From an uncultured Clostridia bacterium (GTDB taxonomy: Bacteria > Bacillota > Clostridia > Oscillospirales > Acutalibacteraceae): a stretch of 13,757 nucleotides of DNA. The stretch's first letter is position 1. Each line of letters begins with the position of its first letter. This document shows, piece after piece, positions 1-6,862 of the stretch. The DNA is taken from the NCBI GenBank assembly GCA_947628595.1, contig CANRAN010000021.1, forward strand, positions 1 to 13,757, read 5' to 3'. Both the position numbers and the translations under genes were made by a program. Below the pieces are notes generated by a model. That model did not search any database, was not told the origin of the DNA, and saw nothing but the letters and a program-made list of their open reading frames with translations.

Positions 1-1
1 A

Positions 2-2629
2 TCAGCCCTCGTTAATTGCAGCCTGTGCAGCAGCAAGACGTGCAATCGGAACTCTGAACGGTGAGCAGGATACATAATCAAGACCAATCTTATGGCAGAA
101 CTCAACAGATGAAGGATCACCGCCGTGTTCACCGCAGATACCGCAGTGAAGCTCAGGACGTGTTTCCTTACCAAGCTTGATAGCCATTTTCATAAGTGAG
201 CCGACACCAACCTGATCGAGCTTAGCAAACGGATCATTCTCAAAGATCTTAGCATCATAGTATGCCTCAAGGAATTTACCCGAGTCATCACGGCTGAAGC
301 CGAATGTCATCTGAGTAAGATCGTTTGTACCGAAGCAGAAGAACTCAGCTTCTTTAGCAATCTCATCAGCTGTAAGAGCCGCACGAGGAATCTCAATCAT
401 TGTACCTACTTCATATTCCATATCAACACCGGCAGAAGCGATCTCAGCATCGGCAGTTTCAACAACTACTTTCTTAACGTACTTAAGCTCTTTAACTTCG
501 CCTACGAGCGGAATCATAATTTCAGGCTTAATTGTCCAATCCGGATGTGCCTTCTTAACATTGATAGCTGCACGGATAACAGCAGATGTCTGCATCTTTG
601 CAATTTCAGGATATGTAACTGCAAGACGGCATCCACGGTGACCCATCATCGGGTTAAACTCATGGAGAGAATCAATTATAGCCTTGATCTGCTCAACTGT
701 CTTACCCTGTGCATCAGCAAGTTTCTTTATATCTTCTTCCTCAGTAGGAACAAACTCATGGAGCGGCGGATCGAGGAAACGAATTGTTACGGGGTTGCCC
801 TCAAGAGCCTCATAGAGTTTCTCAAAATCGCCCTGCTGTACAGGAAGAATCTTAGCAAGTGCAGCTTCTCTTTCTTCAACAGTATCGGAGCAAATCATTT
901 CTCTGAAAGCATCAATTCTATCACCCTCGAAGAACATATGCTCTGTACGGCAAAGACCTATACCCTCTGCTCCAAGCTCACGAGCCTTTTTAGCATCAGC
1001 AGGTGTATCGGCATTTGTCCTTACCTTAAGTCTTCTATACTTATCAGCCCAAGCCATAATTCTGCCGAATTCGCCGGCAATTTTAGCATCAACTGTCGGA
1101 ATAGCACCGTCATATATATTACCTGTTGAGCCATCGAAAGAAATTACATCACCCTCATGATATTCCTTACCACCGAGTGTAAATACTTTATTTTCCTCAT
1201 CCATAACGATAGCGGAGCAACCGGATACACAGCATGAACCCATACCACGGGCAACAACAGCAGCATGAGAGGTCATACCGCCACGAACTGTAAGGATACC
1301 CTGAGCAGCTTTCATACCCTCGATATCTTCAGGTGAGGTTTCAAGACGAACAAGAACAACTTTTTTACCTGCATCTGCCCATGCCTTAGCATCATCAGCA
1401 GTAAATACGATCTGACCGCTTGCAGCACCGGGAGCAGCACCAAGACCCTTACCGATAGGTGCAGCAGACTTGATAGCAGCAGCATCAAACTGCGGGTGGA
1501 GAAGCGTATCAAGGTTACGGGGATCGATCATAGCAACTGCTTCTTTCTCGGTTCTCATACCCTCGTCAACGAGATCACAAGCAATCTTAAGAGCAGCCTG
1601 TGCTGTTCTCTTACCGTTTCTTGTCTGGAGCATATAGAGCTTACCATGTTCAACAGTGAACTCCATATCCTGCATATCTCTGTAATGATCCTCAAGAGTT
1701 TTGCATACCTGTGTAAACTGAGCGAAAGCTTCGGGGAACTTCTGTTCCATCTCTGTTATCTTCATAGGTGTACGAACGCCTGCAACAACGTCTTCACCCT
1801 GAGCATTTGTGAGGAATTCACCGAAAAGACCTTTTGCACCTGTTGCCGGATCACGTGTGAATGCAACACCTGTACCGCAGTCATCACCCATGTTACCAAA
1901 TGCCATTGACTGTACGTTTACAGCGGTACCCCACGAATACGGAATATCGTTATCACGACGATATACATTAGCTCTTGGGTTATCCCATGAACGGAATACT
2001 GCCTTTATAGCTTCCATAAGCTGAACCTTCGGATCTGACGGGAAATCCTCGCCTATCTTACTCTTATATTCAGCCTTGAACTGATTAGCAAGCTCTTTGA
2101 GATCATCAGCATCAAGCTCAACATCCTGCTTTACGCCTTTTCTCTCCTTCATAGCATCAATGAGCTGCTCAAAATACTTCTTGCCGACCTCCATAACAAC
2201 ATCGGAGAACATCTGGATAAACCTTCTGTAACAGTCGTATGCCCAACGACGGTTGCCTGATTTCTCAGCTAAAACCTCAACAACCTCCTCATTAAGACCA
2301 AGGTTAAGAATTGTATCCATCATACCCGGCATTGAAGCACGAGCACCCGAACGAACAGAAACGAGGAGAGGATTCTCCTTATCACCGAATTTCTTACCGG
2401 TGATTTCTTCCATCTTGTCGATGTACTCCATAATCTGTGCCTGAATTTCATCATTGATCTTTCTGCCGTCCTCATAATACTGAGTACAAGCCTCTGTTGT
2501 AATAGTAAAGCCCTGTGGAACAGGAAGACCGATATTGGTCATTTCAGCAAGGTTAGCACCCTTACCGCCGAGCAGTTCACGCATTGAAGCGTCACCCTCT
2601 GTGAACAAGTAGACCCATTTTCTTGCCAT
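2..2629 (-). CDS. ppdK: Pyruvate, phosphate dikinase (PPDK)
   Basis: A cytosolic enzyme that interconverts pyruvate, ATP and phosphate with phosphoenolpyruvate, AMP and pyrophosphate. In anaerobes it often runs glycolytically or links PEP and pyruvate pools. The 875 residues match the family length (about 874). The N-terminal ATP-grasp part has GGKGANLAEM (21-30) and the SVRSGARASMPG loop (91-102). The central swivelling domain carries the catalytic phosphohistidine in GGMTSH (His455). The C-terminal PEP-binding barrel shows CRTEHMFF (Arg561), RFLDPPLHE (Arg617) and CGICGEHGG, with the catalytic Cys near 832. The start is an ATG 7 bases after AGGAGGT (2637-2643). The TGA stop lies at the left edge, so the gene is complete but its downstream region is not visible. 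It has its own promoter and is transcriptionally separate from the ribosomal operon. The identification is very secure. Confidence 0.98.
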   Translation of the reverse strand: MARKWVYLFTEGDASMRELLGGKGANLAEMTNIGLPVPQGFTITTEACTQYYEDGRKINDEIQAQIMEYIDKMEEITGKKFGDKENPLLVSVRSGARASMPGMMDTILNLGLNEEVVEVLAEKSGNRRWAYDCYRRFIQMFSDVVMEVGKKYFEQLIDAMKERKGVKQDVELDADDLKELANQFKAEYKSKIGEDFPSDPKVQLMEAIKAVFRSWDNPRANVYRRDNDIPYSWGTAVNVQSMAFGNMGDDCGTGVAFTRDPATGAKGLFGEFLTNAQGEDVVAGVRTPMKITEMEQKFPEAFAQFTQVCKTLEDHYRDMQDMEFTVEHGKLYMLQTRNGKRTAQAALKIACDLVDEGMRTEKEAVAMIDPRNLDTLLHPQFDAAAIKSAAPIGKGLGAAPGAASGQIVFTADDAKAWADAGKKVVLVRLETSPEDIEGMKAAQGILTVRGGMTSHAAVVARGMGSCCVSGCSAIVMDEENKVFTLGGKEYHEGDVISFDGSTGNIYDGAIPTVDAKIAGEFGRIMAWADKYRRLKVRTNADTPADAKKARELGAEGIGLCRTEHMFFEGDRIDAFREMICSDTVEEREAALAKILPVQQGDFEKLYEALEGNPVTIRFLDPPLHEFVPTEEEDIKKLADAQGKTVEQIKAIIDSLHEFNPMMGHRGCRLAVTYPEIAKMQTSAVIRAAINVKKAHPDWTIKPEIMIPLVGEVKELKYVKKVVVETADAEIASAGVDMEYEVGTMIEIPRAALTADEIAKEAEFFCFGTNDLTQMTFGFSRDDSGKFLEAYYDAKIFENDPFAKLDQVGVGSLMKMAIKLGKETRPELHCGICGEHGGDPSSVEFCHKIGLDYVSCSPFRVPIARLAAAQAAINEG

Positions 2630-2678
2630 TGGAATTACCTCCTGGAAATTATTTTATCGACTTTGGTCGGTTGACAAT

Positions 2679-2728
2679 ATTATAACATAATTCTTTATCA
2701 AATTCCATTGGTTTTTGTAAAAAAGTTT
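2679..2728 (-). promoter_or_regulatory. ppdK promoter with extended -10 and UP-like A/T block
   Basis: Read on the minus strand, TGTTATAAT (2687 to 2679) is a perfect extended -10 element. The -35 position at 17-base spacing (2702-2707) holds TGGAAT, a poor match. Further upstream, 2712-2728 reads AAACTTTTTTACAAAAA, which closely resembles the published UP-element consensus bound by the alpha C-terminal domain. Its distance is about -40 to -56 from the predicted start near 2672. The predicted leader is about 43 bases and carries the AGGAGGT ribosome binding site. The promoter is inferred from motifs only. Confidence 0.72.
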
Positions 2729-2811
2729 GCTTTTTTTTAAAAAAATCCAAATTTTTTTCCAAATTATGCCCAAACAAGGTACTCCCCAATGTCAACTAAG
2801 CAAAATCATAA

Positions 2812-2831
2812 TGCACATAAAAATGTGTGCA
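2812..2831 (-). other. Weak stem-loop after the CpXC gene
   Basis: A 6-bp stem (TGCACA / TGTGCA) with an 8-base A/T loop begins 7 bases after the CpXC stop codon. It is followed on the minus strand by ATTATGATTTT rather than a solid T-run. It could be a poor intrinsic terminator for the CpXC gene. The stem is short and the tail interrupted, so termination here is uncertain and read-through into ppdK is possible. The rest of 2630-2837 holds only the ppdK promoter and A/T tracts; I see no gene in it. Confidence 0.3.
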
Positions 2832-2837
2832 GACTCT

Positions 2838-3500
2838 CTACCTCGAGCCTCTGTATGAATCAAGGGCATTTTTAGCCCACTGTCTGCCTATATTGAGAAA
2901 TCCTTGTTCTTTTTCGTCCCTTACAAATTTTCTCTTCACCATATCAAGGGAATGTCTGTACACCTCAAGTCGGGTAGATTGTATATAGGAACGTTTATCT
3001 CCACCAACAAAGAACTGGAAACTGATAGTATTCTCCTCCTCATCCATATCAGTAAAATATCCCGAATATACCGTATGTCCCGTTTCTTTGGCAACAATTT
3101 CGGAAACTGCAAGCTTTGTAAGCTCTACTGCAAGGTCATTCATTCCCTTTTCAAAAATTATTATTTTTTCTTTCATTGCATTGATATCGGGAACGACACG
3201 CTTTCTGATATCGGACAACTCAGGAAATTCAGCCTCAAGTTTAGCGTCAACCACCCTCAGCCTTTCGACCTGCGGTATATAATAAACCATGAATTTATGC
3301 TCGACATCATTATACAGAAAGGGGTGCTGATATTTTGAGCTGAAACCACATTTTTTACATTTCCAACGGAAAATATTTTCCGAAAAAATTACACTTCTCA
3401 GATTAGTATCTGCGACCGTATTACCGCTTACAATAATTTCCGTAGACGTTTGTTGGCTGCATTTCGGACAAACCACATATTTCGTTACACTTCGGGGCAT
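2838..3500 (-). CDS. CpXC-domain zinc-binding protein, function unknown
   Basis: A 220-residue protein whose N-terminus has two cysteine pairs, CPKC (Cys11, Cys14) and CKKCG (Cys48, Cys51). They are spaced as in the CpXC domain family, which is presumed to bind one zinc ion. Residues 52-95 look beta-rich (PFLYNDVEHKFMVYYIP). The C-terminal 120 residues alternate charged helical stretches with a short strand region (SFQFFVGG). No signal peptide or membrane segment is visible. The ATG start is supported by AGAGGTGAT just upstream. The gene follows the ribosomal operon terminator, has its own strong promoter and precedes ppdK. The family has no established role; the zinc binding is a family-based inference and I assign no function. 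Identification as CpXC is from motif recognition, not a search. Confidence 0.85.
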   Translation of the reverse strand: MPRSVTKYVVCPKCSQQTSTEIIVSGNTVADTNLRSVIFSENIFRWKCKKCGFSSKYQHPFLYNDVEHKFMVYYIPQVERLRVVDAKLEAEFPELSDIRKRVVPDINAMKEKIIIFEKGMNDLAVELTKLAVSEIVAKETGHTVYSGYFTDMDEEENTISFQFFVGGDKRSYIQSTRLEVYRHSLDMVKRKFVRDEKEQGFLNIGRQWAKNALDSYRGSR

Positions 3501-3539
3501 AACATCACCTCTTTTAACCTACACAAAATCCACAATCTC

Positions 3540-3568
3540 ATTATACCATATTTTATTCGATTTGTCAT
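3540..3568 (-). promoter_or_regulatory. Promoter of the CpXC gene
   Basis: On the minus strand, ATGACA (3568-3563) stands 17 bases before TATAAT (3545-3540), and the -10 is extended by TGG (3548-3546). This is a 5/6 -35 with a perfect extended -10, the best sigma-A promoter in the window. Transcription should start near 3533, giving a leader of about 33 bases with AGAGGTGAT before the CpXC ATG. The -35 lies about 10 bases past the T-run of the upstream terminator. Confidence 0.85.
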
Positions 3569-3578
3569 ATATTTTATA

Positions 3579-3630
3579 AAAAAAAAAACAAAAATTACCC
3601 CGTGATATCTAAAAGATACCAACGGGGCAA
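3579..3630 (-). terminator. Intrinsic terminator of the ribosomal/rpoA operon
   Basis: On the minus strand, TTGCCCCGT ... ACGGGGTAA forms the outer stem and GGTATCT / AGATATC the inner stem, with one bulged T and a 3-base loop (3595-3630). A long T-rich run interrupted by a single G follows (3594 down to about 3579). The hairpin begins 9 bases after the rplQ stop. The stem is long, GC-rich at its base and followed by a strong U-tract, so this is a confident factor-independent terminator. On the plus strand there is no T-run after the hairpin, so it works in one direction. Confidence 0.95.
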
Positions 3631-3639
3631 CAGTTTTAA

Positions 3640-3981
3640 TCAGATAAGCTCGATCACTGCCATTTCCGCAGCATCGCCGCGGCGCGGACCAATCTTTGTT
3701 ATTCTCGTATATCCGCCGTTTCTGTCGGAATACTTAGGTGCAATCTCTGTAAAGAGCTTATTGACAACATCCTCCTTAGTGATGAAAGCCAAAGCTGTAC
3801 GCTTATTGCTCAGGTTCTCGACCTTAGCGAGCGTAATAAATTTTTCGGTAAGGGAACTGACTTCCTTTGCACGGGAAACGGTTGTTTCAATTTTACCGTT
3901 TTCGAGGAGGAAAGTTACCAATGCTCTGAGCATTGCAGTTCTGTGGGCAGTTTCTCTGCCCAGTTTTCTTGTTCCCGGCAT
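3640..3981 (-). CDS. rplQ: 50S ribosomal protein L17
   Basis: A protein of the large ribosomal subunit, 113 residues, which is the short bacterial form. The family-defining N-terminus MPGTRKLGRETAHR is followed by RALVTFLLENGKIETT. The end has the conserved GGYTRITKIGPRRGDAAEMAVIEL signature in two blocks (residues 89-112). The start is an ATG preceded by AAAGGAG. It is the last gene of the operon, 23 bases after rpoA. Its TGA stop lies 9 bases before the terminator hairpin. rplQ after rpoA at the end of the alpha cluster is the standard bacterial arrangement. Confidence 0.98.
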   Translation of the reverse strand: MPGTRKLGRETAHRTAMLRALVTFLLENGKIETTVSRAKEVSSLTEKFITLAKVENLSNKRTALAFITKEDVVNKLFTEIAPKYSDRNGGYTRITKIGPRRGDAAEMAVIELI

Positions 3982-4004
3982 TTATATTCACTCCTTTGTG
4001 GTAT

Positions 4005-4964
4005 TTAGTCATCGTTGCTGCGAAGTGCAAAACCAAGCTTATTGAGCTTGTCTATAACCTCGTCAAGCGATTTACGGCCGAGATTTCTGACCTTCATCAT
4101 CTCGTCCTCAGTCTTGTTGATAAGATCTTCAACGGTATTAATATTTGCTCTCTTCAGACAGTTGAATGCACGAACCGAAAGATCAAGCTCCTCAATGGTC
4201 ATCTCAAGAGCCTTCTCTTTGCCCTGGTCATTCTTTTCAACCATAACCTCAGTGTTTGTTCCCTTGTCGGAAAGGTTTACAAACAAGTTGAGATGCTCTG
4301 TCAAAACCTTTGCTGCAAGAGAAACAGCTTCTTGTGCATTTATAACACCGTTTGTCCATACATCAAGCGTAAGCTTGTCGTAGTCGGTAATCTGTCCGAC
4401 ACGTGTATTCTCTATGTTATAATTTACCTTAAGTACAGGTGTATATATTGAGTCAATCGGAAGGATACCTATAACTCCGGTATTCCTTAGAATCTCCTCC
4501 TTATTTCGCTCTGCCGAAACATAACCTCTGCCCTTGCTTATGGTTATCTCCATATAGAGCTTTGCACCTTCTCCGAGAGTTGCAATATGCATTTCCGGAT
4601 TGAGTATCTCAACATCCGCATCCCTTTTTATAGAATCCGCTGTTACTATACAGGGACCCTCTGCGCTGATCTCGACTGTTTTCGGACCGTCACAGTTAAG
4701 CTTTGCGATAAGTCCTTTCATATTAAGAACAATCGCCGTTACGTCCTCTTTTACGCCCGGTATTGTAGAGAACTCATGCAGAACTCCGTCAATCTTTATA
4801 GATGTAACGGCTACACCTTCCAGTGAGGAAAGGAGAACTCTGCGCAGGCTGTTGCCGAGAGTGTTGCCGAAGCCCCTCTCGAGCGGCTCAACGACAAATT
4901 TGCCGAACTTGCCGTCTTCGGATAATTCTGCTGTATCTATTCTTGGCTTTTGAAATTCGAACAT
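4005..4964 (-). CDS. rpoA: DNA-directed RNA polymerase subunit alpha
   Basis: The alpha subunit dimerises to nucleate RNA polymerase assembly, and its C-terminal domain contacts UP elements and activators. The 319 residues fit the usual 310-330. The N-terminal domain shows FVVEPLERGFGNTLGNSLRR (about 23-42), the dimer and beta-contact motif, and later LLSSLEG and HEFSTIPGV. After a linker near residues 235-255, the C-terminal domain contains SVRAFNCLKRANI and VRNLGRKSLDEV, the two helix-hairpin-helix elements including the DNA-contacting Arg. Both domains are intact. The ATG is preceded by AAGGAGG with 7-base spacing. The 65-base gap to rpsD is the largest in the operon, but I see no convincing promoter or terminator in it. 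Confidence 0.98.
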   Translation of the reverse strand: MFEFQKPRIDTAELSEDGKFGKFVVEPLERGFGNTLGNSLRRVLLSSLEGVAVTSIKIDGVLHEFSTIPGVKEDVTAIVLNMKGLIAKLNCDGPKTVEISAEGPCIVTADSIKRDADVEILNPEMHIATLGEGAKLYMEITISKGRGYVSAERNKEEILRNTGVIGILPIDSIYTPVLKVNYNIENTRVGQITDYDKLTLDVWTNGVINAQEAVSLAAKVLTEHLNLFVNLSDKGTNTEVMVEKNDQGKEKALEMTIEELDLSVRAFNCLKRANINTVEDLINKTEDEMMKVRNLGRKSLDEVIDKLNKLGFALRSNDD

Positions 4965-5029
4965 CAGCTAACCTCCTTGACATTAGGCGTATAATAACAC
5001 CATGATGTGTAACCTGACCTATAAATGGA

Positions 5030-5626
5030 TTACTTGGAGTACAACTCAACAATAAGATGCGGTGCAACCTCATAGTCGATATCCTCTATTGAGGGCATTC
5101 TTACAACCTTTGCGCTGAACTGCTCCTTATTTACCTCAAGCCAGAGGGGGGTAGTTCTGCTTGCTGTTTTCTCAGCTATATCCTTAATCTTAGCACTGCT
5201 TCTGCTCTTTTCTCTGAGAGTTATAACATCTCCTGTCTTAACTCTGTATGAAGGAATATCTACCTTTTTTCCGTTTACAAGAAAATGTCCGTGTGTCACA
5301 AGCTGCCTTGACTCTCTTCTTGTGAGAGCCATGCCCATTCTGAAGGCTATATTATCAAGTCTTGATTCAAGAATTGTTATAAGGTTATTACCTGTCTGAC
5401 CCTCCATTTTTGAAGCAATTTCAAAGTAGTGGTGAAAAGGTTTTTCAAGAACACCGTATATAAACTTGAGTTTCTGCTTCTCTTTGAGCTGCAAGCCGTA
5501 CTCTGATACTTTCCTTCTTGCATTTGCGTTAGGATTTTTCTTAGATGTCTTATAAATACCCAATACTGCCGGGCTTATTCCGAGATATCTGCATCTCTTA
5601 AGAATAGGATCTCTGTTTACTGCCAT
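5030..5626 (-). CDS. rpsD: 30S ribosomal protein S4 (zinc-free form)
   Basis: A primary assembly protein that binds 16S rRNA directly and helps unwind mRNA at the entry channel. The 198 residues are typical. The S4 RNA-binding domain (about 88-150) shows RMGMALTRRESRQLVTHGH and VNGKKVDIPSYRVKTGD. The C-terminus DYEVAPHLIVELYSK is characteristic. The N-terminus has a single cysteine (Cys12) instead of the four-cysteine zinc cluster of C+ S4 proteins, so this is a C- form. It sits between rpsK and rpoA, the ancestral alpha-operon position, whereas in Bacillus subtilis rpsD has moved elsewhere. S4 is a known translational autoregulator in other bacteria; I cannot point to its target here. Confidence 0.97.
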   Translation of the reverse strand: MAVNRDPILKRCRYLGISPAVLGIYKTSKKNPNANARRKVSEYGLQLKEKQKLKFIYGVLEKPFHHYFEIASKMEGQTGNNLITILESRLDNIAFRMGMALTRRESRQLVTHGHFLVNGKKVDIPSYRVKTGDVITLREKSRSSAKIKDIAEKTASRTTPLWLEVNKEQFSAKVVRMPSIEDIDYEVAPHLIVELYSK

Positions 5627-5647
5627 TTAAAATGCACCTCCGTTATT

Positions 5648-6052
5648 TTATACACGTCTTCTCTTAGGAGGACGGCAACCGTTGTGGGGAATCGGGGTAA
5701 CATCCTTTATCATGCTTACCTCAAGACCTGCTGACTGAAGAGCACGAATTGCTGCCTCACGTCCTGCTCCCGGTCCTTTTACATATACCTCTACGGTTTT
5801 CATACCATGTTCCATTGCGGCTCTTGCAGCAGTTTCTGCTGCCGACTGTGCCGCAAACGGAGTGGACTTTCTGGAGCCTCTGAAGCCGAGCTCACCCGCA
5901 CTTGCCCAAGAAATTGCATTTCCCTGAACATCAGATATTGTTACTATTGTATTGTTGAAAGTAGACTGAATGTGCGCAGCACCCTTCTCGATATTTTTAC
6001 GTTCGCGGCGTCTGCGTACAGTAGCCTTCTTAGCACCTTTCTGAACTGCCAT
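5648..6052 (-). CDS. rpsK: 30S ribosomal protein S11
   Basis: A small-subunit platform protein that lies near the 3' end of 16S rRNA, next to the Shine-Dalgarno helix. The 134 residues include a longer basic N-terminal tail (KKATVRRRRERKN). The core reads AHIQSTFNNTIVTISD, GFRGSRKSTPFAAQSAA and VKGPGAGREAAIRAL. The end, VTPIPHNGCRPPKRRRV, is nearly invariant in the family. The ATG follows AGGAGGG by 8 bases. The gene is 17 bases after rpsM and 21 before rpsD, the normal alpha-operon order. Confidence 0.98.
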   Translation of the reverse strand: MAVQKGAKKATVRRRRERKNIEKGAAHIQSTFNNTIVTISDVQGNAISWASAGELGFRGSRKSTPFAAQSAAETAARAAMEHGMKTVEVYVKGPGAGREAAIRALQSAGLEVSMIKDVTPIPHNGCRPPKRRRV

Positions 6053-6069
6053 CAGTTATTCCCTCCTGA

Positions 6070-6438
6070 TTACTTCTTCTTGTTAGCCATCGTCTTTCTC
6101 TTACCCTTTCTTGTGCGGGCATTTGTCTTTGAACGCTGTCCGCGAACGGGAAGATTGGTACGGTGACGTATTCCTCTGTAGCATCCGATTTCGATAAGTC
6201 TTTTTATATCGAATGCGATATCTCTTCTGAGGTCACCCTCAACTCTTACATTGTGGTCGATATACTCTTTAATCTTTGCAACATCATCCTCTGTAAGATC
6301 TCTTACTCTTGTATCGGGATTAACTCCTGTTGCTGCAAGAATATCATTAGATGTCTTGCGGCCTATGCCGAAAATATAGGTCAGGCCGATCTCAACTCTT
6401 TTATCTCTGGGTAAATCTACACCTGCAATACGTGCCAT
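6070..6438 (-). CDS. rpsM: 30S ribosomal protein S13
   Basis: A protein of the 30S head that contacts the P-site tRNA and forms bridges to the large subunit. The 122 residues start MARIAGVDLPRDKRVEIGL and contain the helix-two-turn-helix YIFGIGRKTSNDIL. The signature GCYRGIRHRTNLPVRGQRS (around 88-106) is followed by a very basic tail that reaches toward the tRNA sites (TNARTRKGKRKTMANKKK). The start is an ATG with GGAGGTG upstream. The gene is 34 bases after rpmJ. Confidence 0.98.
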   Translation of the reverse strand: MARIAGVDLPRDKRVEIGLTYIFGIGRKTSNDILAATGVNPDTRVRDLTEDDVAKIKEYIDHNVRVEGDLRRDIAFDIKRLIEIGCYRGIRHRTNLPVRGQRSKTNARTRKGKRKTMANKKK

Positions 6439-6472
6439 TTATTTTCGCACCTCCGTTGGTATTTATGCGTCA

Positions 6473-6586
6473 TCAGCCCTGACGCTGCTTATGCTTCGGG
6501 TTTTCACAGATAACCATGACTTTGCCCTTACGCTTTATAACCTTACATTTTTCACAAATTTTCTTTACTGAAGGTCTGACTTTCAT
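6473..6586 (-). CDS. rpmJ: 50S ribosomal protein L36
   Basis: A tiny large-subunit protein of 37 residues, found by direct translation between infA and rpsM. It begins MKVRPSVKKICEKCKV and ends NPKHKQRQG. The zinc-ribbon ligands Cys11, Cys14, Cys27 and His32 are all present, so this is the zinc-binding (C+) form of L36. The ATG is preceded by AAAGGA at 11-base spacing, a little long. The position between infA and rpsM is the standard Firmicute arrangement. Confidence 0.97.
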   Translation of the reverse strand: MKVRPSVKKICEKCKVIKRKGKVMVICENPKHKQRQG

Positions 6587-6608
6587 CGTGTTATCATTCC
6601 TTTCGATA

Positions 6609-6625
6609 ACCCCCAAACAGGGGAT
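6609..6625 (-). other. Small GC-rich hairpin between infA and rpmJ
   Basis: On the minus strand ATCCCC pairs with GGGGGT around a 5-base loop (TGTTT), directly after the infA stop and before the rpmJ ribosome binding site. There is no T-run after it, so it is unlikely to be an intrinsic terminator. It could be an RNA processing or stability element, or chance. Confidence 0.35.
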
Positions 6626-6628
6626 ATA

Positions 6629-6847
6629 TTACTTACTGCGCCATGTTATACGACCCTTTGTGAGATCATACGGCGACATTTCTACCGTAACCTTGTCACC
6701 GGGAAGTATGCGAATGAAATTCATTCTAAGCTTTCCCGAAATATGAGCAAGGATAATATGCTTGTTCTGAAGCTCAACCTTGAACTGTGCATTCGGAAGA
6801 GCCTCCTTTACTATGCCCTCTACCTCAATTACGTCTTCCTTAGACAA
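6629..6847 (-). CDS. infA: Translation initiation factor IF-1, TTG start
   Basis: IF-1 occupies the 30S A site during initiation and assists IF-2 and IF-3. From the TTG at 6845-6847 the product is exactly 72 residues, the standard IF-1 length, beginning (M)SKEDVIEVEGIV. The OB-fold is complete: LPNAQFKVELQN, ILAHISGKLRMNFIRILPGD and the C-terminal SPYDLTKGRITWR. An in-frame ATG 75 bases upstream would add a 25-residue extension unlike any IF-1 and would overlap the KOW gene. The TTG is 7 bases from a strong AAGGAGGT, so I take the TTG start. The use of TTG on an essential translation factor is notable. Confidence 0.95.
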   Translation of the reverse strand: MSKEDVIEVEGIVKEALPNAQFKVELQNKHIILAHISGKLRMNFIRILPGDKVTVEMSPYDLTKGRITWRSK

Positions 6848-6854
6848 TACAATT

Positions 6855-6862
6855 ACCTCCTT
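6855..6862 (-). promoter_or_regulatory. Ribosome binding site of infA
   Basis: AAGGAGGT on the minus strand lies 7 bases before the TTG at 6847. It overlaps the TAA stop of the KOW gene (TAAGGAGGT), which suggests translational coupling. It also settles the start choice against the upstream in-frame ATG. Confidence 0.9.

Noticed and set aside
545..1909. Long plus-strand open frames opposite ppdK (194 and 137 codons)
   Set aside because: They lie wholly antisense to a complete, well-conserved PPDK, give cysteine-rich low-complexity proteins with no family resemblance, and lack ribosome binding sites.
2671..2696. A plus-strand TTGACA with a possible -10 (TTTATC) 17 bases on
   Set aside because: The -10 is poor, there is no plus-strand gene downstream, and the hexamer falls within the ppdK promoter and leader, so it is probably chance in AT-rich DNA.
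2731..2762. A/T inverted repeat (T-run followed by A-run) upstream of ppdK as a terminator
   Set aside because: The stem would be A-T only with no GC content; it is better explained as A-tracts upstream of the promoter.
3602..4451. Plus-strand frames opposite rplQ and rpoA
   Set aside because: They overlap intact conserved genes on the minus strand and the operon terminator; their composition is that of antisense shadow.
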